Below, piece by piece: positions 11,028-20,876 of a DNA stretch of 64,000 bases. Position 1 is the stretch's first letter. Each line of letters starts with the position of its first letter. The notes under the pieces were generated by a model. The model was not told the DNA's origin. It worked only from the letters and a program-made list of their open reading frames with translations, and searched no databases. A program made the translations under genes and the position numbers. This DNA is from Augochlora pura (taxonomy: Eukaryota; Arthropoda; Insecta; Hymenoptera; Halictidae), in NCBI RefSeq assembly GCF_028453695.1, contig NC_135782.1, positions 8,308,001-8,372,000 of the forward strand. Reading direction: 5' to 3'.

Positions 11028-12004
11028 ATTTTATTTTTTTTTTTCTTTTAAATTCTCATCTCTCTCTCTCTCTCTCTCTTTTCCTTTTTCATTTATTTAA
11101 GTTAAAGTTAACTTTGTCTCAATCTCCCTCCATTCATTTTTATTTATCATTCTTTTTTCATATTTTTTACGAAAAACACTTCGCTTCGCTTCTCTCCCTT
11201 TTCCTCCCTCCGCCTGCCTCCTCCATCTTCTATCTCTTATCTCTATTTAAAAACACCGTTCTCTTTTTTTTATTCTCTCCCACTATAGCCGCCTTATACC
11301 TCCATCTCGCCTCCTCGCTTTCAATATCGTTAAAATTCATTAAGTTATTATAAAACATCTAACAAAAAAATTGAAAAAGAAAGATTCACTTGGATCTCCC
11401 CAACAATGTATCAAAAATAAACTTATACTCTTAGATTCATTTTCTTTCCACGTCCAATCTTTTCTCTGTCTTCTACTTCCATTCTTAACACACACTCTCT
11501 CTCTCTCTCTCTCTCTTTTTCTTTCGCCTCCTCTACCCGTTTCCTTTTTCTTCTTATTTAGAAGACTGCGTCATTCATCTTCCTTTCCCGTTCCGACACC
11601 GCGTCCGATCTCTCGAACGTTCGTTCGCTGCTCCAATTCTTCTCCTATACCATTATCTCGCGTTTCCGCGGCATCCAGAGAAAAAGAAAAAGGCCAGAGC
11701 AACCCGACGCGATCGTCGCGGTCCCAGTTCATCCTCTTTGTTTTCCCCTGTATGTCTTCTCTTCCGGCGCGCAACTCTCCTTATATCTCCTTTCCTCATT
11801 CTCTGTTTCTCGATCAACGAAAATTGTAACACGCGATATAATTCTCTTTCCCTCCTGTCCTACACGTTTCACTCACAAAACTGGATTATCCTTTTCTTCC
11901 CACCCACTTCTTAAACTTGTCTATCTTTGTACTAAACGCATACCGAATGCCATGAATTACAACGACGATCGGTCGCTTGGAAGCGGCCTCCGCCGAGTTT
12001 GACG
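11028..12004. other. CT-rich 3' flank, no gene seen
   Basis: Long pyrimidine-rich stretch with CT microsatellites at 11056-11080 and 11494-11516. Its one long open frame (11371-11829, plus strand) is a low-complexity Ser/Leu/Phe-rich translation of CT repeats. Confidence 0.65.
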
Positions 12005-12129
12005 CCGACCTTGTGCCACGAGAACGCTTGGAAACAGATGAACCTGATCGGGTCTGGACGATCCAGCCGATGTTCGAATAATAAAGATCGGGAACACACG
12101 GTTTCCGATTCCTCGTAGCACGGGGCCGA
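12005..12129. repeat. long imperfect hairpin I
   Basis: The arm from 12005 (CCGACC...GTGCCACGAG...GGAAAC) pairs with the arm ending at 12129. Most differences between the arms are transitions. The inner part contains a 5-bp CTGGA/TCCAG mini-stem. Confidence 0.7.
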
Positions 12130-12221
12130 GCGTCCGTCAGTCCGTCAATTTTATCGATTGTTCTTTCTTCTTTTTCTTTTTGTCATTCTTATAGATCGTC
12201 GAACGAGGCTATAGCTCGTTC

Positions 12222-12361
12222 AAGACACGCGGTAGTCATATATCAGAATCTGGTTCTCTCCTCGGCAGAATGTGTCGAGCATCACGCGAGAAACATTGAC
12301 TTCCCGTCGGCAGTCTGCCAAGGAGTCGTTCAGATCCTGATGGATGACTACCGCGTATCTT
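12222..12361. repeat. long imperfect hairpin J
   Basis: AAGA, ACGCGGTAGTCAT, ATCAG, ATCTG, CTCCT and GGCAG blocks on the left all have complements in order on the right, with 1-5 nt internal loops. The stem is about 48 positions with a ~40-nt loop. Confidence 0.85.
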
Positions 12362-13714
12362 CGCAAGCGACGAACGAAAAGACCAAGTGGAGCGTTCGCG
12401 CGTGCCGGAGTGCCGCGATATCGCTGCGAGTTTTCTTTCGTTTACTCTAATCGTTTACCAACTACGTAATCCTACATATTATAATCAAGACAGGGCAAAT
12501 CAAAATGCAAAAGTTGTCGAAACAATTACAGAATTTACAAAACGATCGTCGACAGCTGGGAGTTTCGTAAGGGTTAGTGTCCAACCGGTTCTCCCGGCAA
12601 CTCGCCTGCGATATCAGCGCGCGCGAGCGGCTCAGAGATGAAGAAGATCGGTATCTTTGGATCTCAAGATGAAGTGTTCACTTCATAGTGATCATATCAT
12701 TAGAGATCGAAGAAGATCGGTCTGCAGCTCCAACCGCTCTTCTCCGTGTTGGTTTTGGTGTTCTTCGATAAGCCTAAATTTCGCGCTTCCCTTTGTCGTC
12801 TATATATTCCTAATCAGTAAATTAATCGCTTATCAATTAATCGTATTATTCAACACATGCACACTCACACACTATTACATCCATGGTAAAGTAAAAATCT
12901 CTGAAAAAGTTTTGTCGCTTCGCTTTCTAATAATCCATTTCTCACGTGTCCCTAACATGTCTTCTGATCCCGTGTGCCTTCGCTCGTGGCCCATCGCTAC
13001 TGCTCCTATCGAGCGCGTTTATGCCTTGAACGGTCGCTTTTTCATTCTCCCTCGAACGTCCTTCTCGTAGCACGAAAAACGTGTAGCGGTACAGCCATTT
13101 TACGAGCATAATCTTTGCAGCGTTCGCCGAACGCACCCGGCTTTTGTGATCAATCACTTTCCTTTTCTCAGCTAAAGCGACCCGATGACGTCTCTGTTCG
13201 TCTCTCTTTTTTCTTTTCTCACGTTCCGGTCGTCTTCTTATTCCTCCATCATTCTGCTTCCGTTTCGTATTATACTGTCGTATGTCCGACATCAATAACC
13301 CACTCGTCGATTCCCCGTTGGTTACGTAGCGTCTCTGACACTGCGGCCCCCCTCGCGCTGTGTTGGCTCTTACAAGGAACTTGCATTTTCACTTCACTAA
13401 TACGAAAAGAACTCATAATCGCTTCTTTGGTATTATAAAGGCGCAAGAGGGGAGCGTGGACGAGCGCACTTTTGGGGAGTTTGGGCGGCTGAAGAGTGTC
13501 TGCTTTGAAAACTTTGTTGGCTTACGTCTAAAACTAAACTGTAGACCGTTTTCGTTCGCATTCCTTCGATAATCTTAATTAAAAGTGTCCTGTTAACTAT
13601 TCGTTCTCGCAATTGTCTCGGAATTCAGTTTGTATGAAAAAACTTGTACACGTTTTCGCCCTTTTTTTCTTGTACTAGCAAACAAAAAAAGAGAAAAAAC
13701 TGTTTTCCTCGGTG
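12362..13714. other. 3' flank with smaller hairpins, no gene seen
   Basis: An imperfect hairpin lies at 12544-12620 (CTGGGAG/CTCCCGG core). An 8-bp perfect stem with a 2-nt loop at 12661-12696 (ATGAAGTG/CACTTCAT) also has GATC ends pairing. The motif GAAGAAGATCGG occurs twice, near 12639 and 12709. Short perfect inverted repeats follow near 13118. No coding region is recognised. Confidence 0.55.
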
Positions 13715-13808
13715 GTGCAAGATAGCGAGATGAACCGTGTCGCCGCAGCGATCAATGATCGAGCAGTTATCGCCGGAAACAACCCGACTCACGTTCGCTA
13801 TCTTGTAC
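13715..13808. repeat. hairpin M
   Basis: GTGCAAGATAGCGA (13715-13728) pairs with 13795-13808 at all 14 positions, one of them a wobble. Weaker pairing continues inside and ends near a CGATCAATGATCG palindrome. Confidence 0.75.
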
Positions 13809-13840
13809 TCAGCAGAATGTAAGTAGTAATAGTAAGTTGT

Positions 13841-13846
13841 TTTATT
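13841..13846 (-). terminator. candidate Imp polyadenylation signal AATAAA
   Basis: TTTATT on the plus strand reads AATAAA in Imp sense. It is the first canonical hexamer I found after the stop codon. Similar hexamers occur further downstream (for example in the T-rich stretch near 11.09 kb), so this may be only a proximal site. Confidence 0.25.
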
Positions 13847-14480
13847 AGCAGTAGCAGTAACATGTATAACGTAATGTGTAATCGTTACTTTATCTTCTCT
13901 TCCTTCCTCTCTTTCTCTGTATATTATTATAACTTTAATATTATGTAGCTTTCTTTCATCTTCATTTTCATTACATAGGTTGGTTTCCTTTATCCTTCAT
14001 CTCGTTCCGCTTTTCATTATCATTAGTTAAATCTTTAACCGTTAATGAATGAGGTAATAAGGTTGTGTATGCTTTGTTTTTTTCTTATCATCGCATTCCA
14101 TAGATCCGGTTTCATCGACGAGGTGGTATCGTTAACGCTGCGAAATCGATTTCGTTCGAGTGTCACACGTCGCTTCGACTCCGATTCGAGTGAACTCGCG
14201 GAGAAACGCACGTTGTCACGCGTAGATGAGGTGAGAGAGATGTCTGTTTTGTCTGTATTCGTCTGGGTATGATTGCAGCACGATCATATCTCGGCCAGTA
14301 AAATTCAACTTTTCAACGTTAGCCTGCACAATAAACAAGAAAAAGAAAAACAAGAAAAACGGATGCGATGGCAGGGAACGAACTCGTGTGTCATCTCTCA
14401 CATCGTCCAGCGCGTGACTTTCTTCTCTGCGAAGAGACATGCGCTTCCTCCATTTGGTTCTTGACACATACGAACTCACG

Positions 14481-14542
14481 TTGCCCGCGTCGCGTTCGCT
14501 CGCCTAATTGCGCTTCGAGCCGCGAGAAACGCGACGCGCAAT
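14481..14542. repeat. GC-rich hairpin N
   Basis: CGCGTCGCGTT-CTCGC pairs with its complement downstream (16 of 18 positions), flanked by TTGC/GCAA. The loop is about 15 nt. It lies within the proximal Imp 3' UTR. Confidence 0.75.
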
Positions 14543-14945
14543 GAATAGCCACGATCGATGGCGATGAGCGAGCAATGAGAAATTTTTCGGTCGTTCCCCT
14601 CTGGTGAACTTACGACGATGCAATACAAAAACGATTTTTATCGGTAACACGTGGTAACAAAGTTTCGATTTGCTCATACAGTTGAATCCAAAAAAAAAAG
14701 AAAACTGAAACGAAAACAAAATGCAAGCAAGAAATTTCAAAAAATAAAAAACCAAAAAAGACCGAAAGAAACGCCATCGATCGTTAACTTCGTGTTTGAC
14801 CGGCTATCGGTCTCCGAATCAAATGGATGATTTTGAGTTTGTATCGGCTACTATTGCGTGGCAGTCGTCACATATGGATGGAAAGGTCTCGCGCGTGACC
14901 TACGGATACACTGCACGCATCGCTCGGCCGCTCTGCGAGTAATCT

Positions 14946-14992
14946 CGAAGGATACGTGCCCCGCGAGAAGGAGGTTGTGGCACGTAGCCTCT
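14946..14992. repeat. hairpin O
   Basis: Perfect 8-bp core TACGTGCC/GGCACGTA (14953-14960 with 14979-14986), with partial pairing outside. It lies about 100 nt after the Imp stop codon. Confidence 0.65.
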
Positions 14993-15087
14993 TGTAGGCG
15001 AGAGAATGTCAAAGCGACGAGGCCACCCCGGCGAATAAAACGGATTCTGTGAAGCGTTGGTTGGCGTCAGGTAATGTTTCAGTGACG

Positions 15088-15297
15088 TTACTGATTTTGT
15101 GGTTGTTGCTGGCTGGATGGCGATGGGCTCGATTGTTGTTGCGTCGTTGTCGCGCTACCTTGCTGAGACGTGGCACTGCCATCTCTTCGGGAACGAGGAC
15201 CACCTTCCTGGCTGCTACCACGACCAGCGCGTGAGCCAGCACCTGTTCCAGATGCACCGGGCTGAAGGACCATAGAACGGATTCGTCTCTGTGCCGA
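15088..15297 (-). CDS. Imp: Imp last coding exon: end of KH4 and C-terminal tail
   Basis: 69 codons plus a TAA stop at 15088-15090. The exon starts SAQRRIRSMVLQ after an AACAG acceptor; this is the C-terminal helix of KH4, aligning with VAQRKIQEIL of vertebrate IGF2BP. A ~55-residue Gly/Ser/Arg then Gln/Ser/Pro-rich tail follows and ends in a Q-rich stretch. Such tails are disordered and vary between insects. I chose this acceptor because it keeps frame and matches the family; a second AG nine bases further in would only remove SAQ. Confidence 0.93.
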   Translation of the reverse strand, partial: SAQRRIRSMVLQPGASGTGAGSRAGRGSSQEGGPRSRRDGSATSQQGSATTTQQQSSPSPSSQQQPQNQ

Positions 15298-15729
15298 CTG
15301 TTAATTCGTGAAAATCACAATTAATTTCATTTATTCGTACATCAGACATTTTTTCTAATTTAAGTAGCGGTAAAAAAAAGCTGACCAGAAATGTCTCATA
15401 AGAACGTTTGTATAATTACACTAACATCGAATGACGAAGTAGTCGTGGTTTTAGTAGTTTTACTGTTAATTTTACTAAGTGGATTACGTTAAAGAATTTT
15501 TTGAGACAGTTGTATAATAATTAATTACATTTTTAATACCATCAATTTTCAAATTTCAATTTGTTTTTATTCAAGTATCCACCTTCTGTGTTATCGCGTG
15601 TTCCAAGTAAACTTTATTAGTCTCCTTATGGATTTCAAGTGACCGTGTCATAGTAAAAGTAACTTCCTCATAAAATTGTATGCAAATACTTGAACGACAA
15701 TATAAAAAACAAATGCACACGCGAATTAC

Positions 15730-15981
15730 CTGAACAGAGAAGAATGGTCCAATTATATGGACGGTTGCTTCTTCATCTGCAGAAGGAGAAGTTGATTGCT
15801 GCTCCGATAGTTTGATAACACTACCAGTTACGCGTTGCAATTCTCGAACATTCTGTCCGCCCTTGCCGATGATTCGGCCAACTTGGGCGCTTGGTACTAG
15901 AATTTCGATAGTCAATCTAACATCATCGGTGCCAGAAGCGAATCCTTCCTCTCGCATCTTTTCAAAGATCAAGTATTGAGC
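15730..15981 (-). CDS. Imp: Imp exon: KH4
   Basis: 84 codons in phase 0 on both sides, starting AQYLIFEKMREEGF, which completes the last helix of KH3. KH4 follows with the signature VGRIIGKGGQNVRE (GKGG codons 15856-15867). It ends FFSVQ at a GTAATT donor. The residues after the GxxG loop (TGSVIKLSEQQ, EEATVHIIGPFF) match the KH4 beta strands of IGF2BP proteins. The 540-bp upstream intron carries the tRNA-like element described separately. Confidence 0.96.
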
Positions 15982-16304
15982 CTGAAAATTCACAACGAAC
16001 CACACAGTTTAACTATTTGATTGCATAAAACAACTGCATAGAACAGGAAAAAGTATGCTCGAATGTTGGGCAAAAATTTGTTGAAGGTAGTAAACGGGGC
16101 CAACTTGCGCACAGAAATCATTACACGATGTGCCATTGGTACGGGTAAACCCTTCACTTTTTAATCTACCTGCACTTTCTAGTCGATGCTTCGAAAATAC
16201 AGCACCTTCTCAAATGATTGCAGGATTGTAAAATTGTACTCGTAACACATGGCACGAAATCAGTGAGGATATGCTCCTTTTTGATAGAAACGACAGAAAA
16301 ATGT

Positions 16305-16381
16305 TCTTCAAATACCGAGGATTTGAACCGCGGACCTCAGGATTAGAAGACTATCACCTTCGCCACTGAGCTACAGTGGAT
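16305..16381 (-). pseudogene. tRNA-like sequence (Arg-UCU-like), degenerate
   Basis: In Imp sense the sequence has a consensus A box (TAGCTCAGTGG) and a perfect B box (GGTTCAAATCC) at tRNA spacing. The T-arm pairs at 4 of 5 positions. The anticodon loop reads CTTCTAA, as in tRNA-Arg(UCU). A T5 Pol III terminator lies just downstream at 16297-16301. The 5' half of the anticodon stem no longer pairs, the D-stem relies on wobbles, and the acceptor pairs at about 5 of 7. It is therefore a tRNA pseudogene or the head of a tRNA-derived SINE, inside the KH3/KH4 intron on the host strand. Confidence 0.55.
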
Positions 16382-16521
16382 ACTTTAATTCCATGTGAAA
16401 TACTATCCTACACTTTATCCTACTGTATGTAGGACTTTTATATAAAGTCTACTATTAAACTATTAATTCTTATCGTATGTATAAATTTGATTTTGCAAGT
16501 AGTATCAAAACGTCCGCTTAC

Positions 16522-16878
16522 CTTCCATTGAGATTCAGGCGATCCAATGATTGTGACTTTCCTTTCAGTCTGTTGTTCCGCGGGCTTGTCTTGCTCAAGA
16601 GGCGCGATTTTCACGCTTGCTCCGGAAAATCTAATCATATTTCTAATGTGTGAACCCCTGGTGCCGATAATGGCGCCTACGCTACTGTTAGGAATGTATA
16701 GAAATACAGTTTCTTGAGTGTCAGCAGCAGGAACGCCCTGTTGAGTTGGCAAGCTAGCTTGATAGGGATATGGGATGGGTCCCGAGCCGTACAAAGCGGG
16801 ACCACGTGAGCTGTATCCCATACCAGCAGTCGACATCATGGCCATGGGGTGCAAGCCAGGGAACATCATGCTCTGAGG
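16522..16878 (-). CDS. Imp: Imp exon: linker and KH3
   Basis: 119 codons in phase 0 on both sides. The exon starts PQSMMFPGLHP after a TTACAG acceptor and ends QWK at a GTAAGC donor. The first ~55 residues form a Met/Gly/Pro/Ala/Tyr-rich linker of low complexity between the KH1-2 and KH3-4 modules. KH3 follows (signature GAIIGTRGSHIRN, GTRG codons at 16654-16665). In vertebrate IGF2BP1 the KH3-KH4 di-domain is the main zipcode-binding unit; the same order here supports conserved function. Confidence 0.96.
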
Positions 16879-16957
16879 CTGTAACGGAATCATTCGCAGT
16901 TAGTTCTACATTCATGGAATCGTAACATCCTTTAGCAACTATGATGTTGATACTCAC

Positions 16958-17213
16958 AGTCATCGCCTGTAAGTCATTTTCGTAGCTTTGACGTAACTTA
17001 TTAGAGATCATTGATTCAGCTTTGCTCATGTTATCAATGGTACCCTTCACTGTGATAATGCGTTCGACGTTAAAATTATTAATGTCGTTGATGCTGCTGA
17101 CAGTGATCTTTGTGTCTGTGTCTTGCATGATTCTCTTGATAGTGGTGCCACCTTTTCCAATTATTCGACCAATTAAGTTGTTATGTGCAAGGATCCTCAG
17201 AGTTATCTCGGTA
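16958..17213 (-). CDS. Imp: Imp exon: KH2
   Basis: One split-codon base plus 85 codons encode TEITLRILAHNN followed by the KH signature LIGRIIGKGGTTIKR, with GKGG codons at 17147-17158. The exon ends in phase 0 after QAMT, at a GTGAGT donor. The joint with the KH1 exon makes a Ser codon (AG+T). KH1 and KH2 form a tandem RNA-binding module in this family. The intron to the next exon is only 79 bp and the one before is 108 bp, so the KH1-KH3 core is compact. Confidence 0.96.
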
Positions 17214-17321
17214 CTATTAAGACACAAAAAGAGATTGTTTAGGATTAGGTCAATAAAGAGAATGTCGCGATCGATTCAGCTATCTTCCAAAATATTTGTG
17301 TCAACGCGTGGATATTCTTAC

Positions 17322-17705
17322 CTTTTATTATTGATACTGTTAGCCTCCTGTTGCATGACCTCCAGGATCTTTTTGCAAGCGTTCGTGCAATTCTCCGGAT
17401 TGCCGTAGATGGTGATAGCTTTCTCCGCAGCGCCGACGTTGTCCTTCCGGTGAACGTCGACACGTGCTCGCGTCATTTGAGTGATTTGACGTATGGTCGA
17501 TCCCTGACGACCGATTATGGCGCCCACCATGTCGGATTGTACAAGAATACGAAGCGGGAAGTCTGTCTGCCTTCCGGAACCCGATACTCCGGAGTAGGCA
17601 ACGCCGCTGCGCTGGCTGCGGCCTCTTCGTCGGCTCTCTACCGCTGACATTTCCACTTTTAGCGAGTTACCTTCGTACTCGTGGCCATTAAACTGGTTCA
17701 CAGCC
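17322..17705 (-). CDS. Imp: Imp exon: end of RRM and KH1
   Basis: 127 whole codons with split codons at each end join in frame to both neighbours; the joined codon with the upstream exon is Gln. The first ~20 residues (AVNQFNGHEYEGNSLKVEMS) finish the RRM. A basic linker follows (SRRRGRSQRSG), then KH1. The KH signature GAIIGRQGSTIRQ has its GRQG loop codons at 17501-17512. KH domains bind short single-stranded RNA; in IGF2BP proteins they bind target mRNAs in cytoplasmic RNPs and control localisation, stability and translation. The 436-bp upstream intron ends TATAG; the downstream donor is GTAAGA. Confidence 0.96.
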
Positions 17706-18141
17706 CTATAAACGAGAAAAACGTTCGTGAATTATGGATGCTCGAATGTAGGACACTCTGTTTAGACCCTGCCGAGGATCACGAGTGTATTCGAACGGTG
17801 CCGGTGGCACGTTTGCCGGTGAAATAAGCGCGAAGAACGTGACACATTTAGTAATGAGCATATCAATCAGTTGATTCGTAAATGTCTGGATGTCGCTGCA
17901 GAATTTTTCGACTGGAAAATCCAGTTTCGCGACGGTATGGTAAGCGAAAGAAATATTTGGGAGAACTAGAACGATAGAGGGATTAATAATTATTTGATCA
18001 ATTTTTCTGTTCCATTGAAATTCAAATTGCACGCACACTCGATGACGACTGTTTGTCCGGCTTTTTGTGTTTTCGTTGGTTCAGCTGAGTTAGTTTCACA
18101 CGTTTAACTTTATTAGCGATAAAAAAGCACTGTTTACTTAC

Positions 18142-18315
18142 TGCTGTGCCTGTTCTGGCGTCTCGTAGACAACGAGAACGGTTTGTGTGTTGGGATCGCG
18201 GGACGACAGTTTTTCGACGGATTGCAGCTGACCACAGTTACCAAAGAGAACTTCGATGTCCTCCACTCGGGCGTGATTTGGGAAATTGCTTACGAGGACT
18301 TTTGTTCCGGCGATA
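18142..18315 (-). CDS. Imp: Imp exon: RRM-like domain (most 5' coding exon seen)
   Basis: This exon encodes 57 whole codons plus split codons at both ends: one base at the 5' end, two at the 3' end. The acceptor is a pyrimidine tract plus CAG (ct at 18316-18317 on the plus strand) and the donor is GTAAGT (ac at 18140-18141). The peptide begins IAGTKVLVSNFPNHA and reads as the first two-thirds of an RRM, with KVLVSNF as RNP2. The RNP1 position (TVLVVYE) lacks the usual aromatic residues, so RNA contact by this domain may be weak. It corresponds to RRM2 of vertebrate IGF2BP. Because the exon opens with one base of a split codon, at least one further coding exon with the start codon must lie upstream; I could not find it. 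Confidence 0.93.
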
Positions 18316-20500
18316 CTGAAAAAGAGAAGAATACCAAATTAGCATACTTGATGGTTAATGTACACAAGTGTTTGTTTTGAACACCGATAAAAAGATTCGA
18401 TGTATGAAGATATTTAATGACACGAATCGTTTATAACATGAAAATAATCGTCGTACAGCGAGACAGTTGCATGTCCAGCTGCAAACGCTTTCAGAATTCC
18501 TTATAATTGCAGTTCACAGTTATGCGAATGCCAGCCATACTGTGATGGAAGAAGACTATTTATTGTACACAATAATAGACTGTCTTATCTCGGCTATCAA
18601 GACTGAAATTCTTCCGATATCGTAGCATTCTACGATAAGAAGGAACACTGTATCTATACGCAGAATTATTGAATGATAAAATTTAATAAATAGTGTAGAT
18701 ACATCGATATAAACATTCTCTTCAATATTTTAAATATTTGTTACTTTTTATTTCATATCGTTAGTTTACGGGGTATTTGCAATGTTTGGATAAATGATGA
18801 AAGTTTAGTGGAACGATTGAAAGCTGAGCTCGGGAAAGGTCCTCGGTACCAAGAAATTCTACAATGTTCGTTTGGTCGCTGACGAATGACCGACCATACA
18901 TTGGAAGAAGGGGGGCCAAGGGTAATTTTGGGGGGCGTGTGGCCAAAGAGAGCCCTGGTCAAAGGACACTCCGCTGCGAGGAGAGTTGAACGCATCCGTT
19001 GAGCGAATAGATTAATTGTTTATTTCTAGTATTATTATTAATTATTATTATTATTGTTGTTGTTTTTATCTTACGACACGATTCAGTAGCGAACAAATTT
19101 TCATCGTATATTCTGTTAGTTATCGATGTCTATTGTTTCGGGCGTTAATTGATGTATTTATGGTCGGAGGCGCCGCGAGACCATGCGATTCGACGAGGAG
19201 CCACGGCCCTGACGCAACGCAACATGAATGAACCAAATGGCAAGTAAGAAGAGGACGAGGAGCGCGGAGAACGAAAAGGAGGGTGAAACGGCTGAGACTC
19301 TCACTTTCGTACATATCGATTTTTCAGCTCGCCGACCCACTCAGCGCCGGGGGCTTTCGACTAACCTTGAAGAAAACGCACCGACCGACCTAGCTTGTGC
19401 TCGGCCAATTATTACAGCTCGTTAAAGACACGGAGATTAATCGCGATGCACGGCTTCTTATCGCAATACCGTCGAACGTACGTTTCGAACGGTAATTAAA
19501 AACAGCTCCTTCTCTGCTCGTAAACGGGGATGTCTCATTACCGTCGACCTATCGATGTTGCTTTTTGCTAAATGTTAATTCGGCTCCCCTTATGTCAATT
19601 ATCGGCACATCCTGTGCAGAATTTACGAATACAATCGAACACGTAATCACGTAATTACGCGAGGCTTATCGCATCGAATTTAAGATTGTTCATCGTGTTT
19701 ATAGTGTACGAGATTTTTGGTGTCTCGTTAGTAACGCGTAAACGTAATTCATTCGTCGCCCCTTGTTTACTTTATCCGGAATGCATTTCATGCAAATGAA
19801 ATACTTGCATCTATGGTTTATAATCATATAAAAGTTCTGCGATGAGAAATAAATTTTCCGTGTCACTTGTCAATACATACAATATTACATATTCTAAAAA
19901 GCTATACAGTCTGGACATCGCCTGTTTACCAAGTGTAATATGCTTCTCCATTTTCCCTTACAGGTGTTAATAACTTCCACTGTAACGAGTCAGGACTCGT
20001 AAACTCGAAAAAGTAAATTTAGGCAATAATTCTATTAATTCTTGTAAAAACATTATTAGAAATTCAAGGAAAATTGAAATAGTTATAAAACGATCGTGTA
20101 AATGAATAATCTGGGAGGCTGACAACGTATTCGAAAATATCTAACACATTAACGACGAAATGCTGCATGGCTGCGTCATTTGAGTTTTCGATATAGACCA
20201 GACCGACGCGAAAATACGTCACCGACATTTTCACATATCAGTCTCAAAATAAATCTGCAGAACGGTTCAATATCTCTTCAGAAATGCCACGAGCGATACG
20301 TTCCACGGATTCGGAAAACTATACGCGTTTGTAACATTTCGTATCGTTCTATAATTAAAACGCCCAGCAGTCGACGGTCCATAATATCGTATAAAGCGCC
20401 GAGACAGCACTGGCAGAAAACGCGTTTTCTCGCGTGCCGTCGGCGTAAACAGAAGGATTGTCTCGCAGGTGACGGACGGACGAGTTCGTAGGTGGTAGCT
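18316..20500. other. Imp intron or 5' flank, no exon recognised
   Basis: AT-rich sequence with a moderately GC-rich part around 19150-19420. A 33-nt near-perfect palindrome is at 19465-19497 with CGTACG at its centre. No start codon with a family-like peptide and donor was found on the minus strand. Confidence 0.5.
19465..19497. repeat. 33-nt near-palindrome
   Basis: AATACCGTCGAACGTA is followed by its near-complement with two single-base offsets. Confidence 0.75.
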
Positions 20501-20834
20501 GTGAAAAAGCCGGTCGATCATGGCGCGATCGGTGTAAAATCTGGCGCGTAGAGTATCGGAGTCCACGAGTAGCAGAAGGGCGGACAAAAGGTGGCGGTGG
20601 ACTCACGTGACGGAACTAATGCCAGTCCCCGAAAAGCCTTAACCGAACAATTACCGTGGAACAACGGGTTTCCGCGGTGCCAGCTCTCTCTATCGAGCTT
20701 CGAGGCCCGTCGAAGCGAGCTCTTCGACGTGCACGTGCTCGGTTCTGCCGCACACCCACGCGTCCCCACACATGGCTACCGGCCGCTTACACACGGAGAC
20801 TGGTCGTGCACGGTTCGGAAAAGAGAAGAAGAAA

Positions 20835-20876
<42 letters not shown>

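Larger units (their letters stand above)
13841..15087 (-). other. Imp proximal 3' UTR (to first canonical AAUAAA)
   Basis: No coding region follows the stop codon on this strand. The nearest canonical AAUAAA that I see in Imp sense is at 13841-13846, about 1.24 kb after the stop. The stretch contains inverted repeats at 14946-14992 and 14481-14542 and a perfect 14-bp palindrome at 14141-14154. Imp genes of flies have multi-kilobase 3' UTRs under post-transcriptional control, so the real 3' end may lie much further down. The poly(A) site is not proven. Confidence 0.5.
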
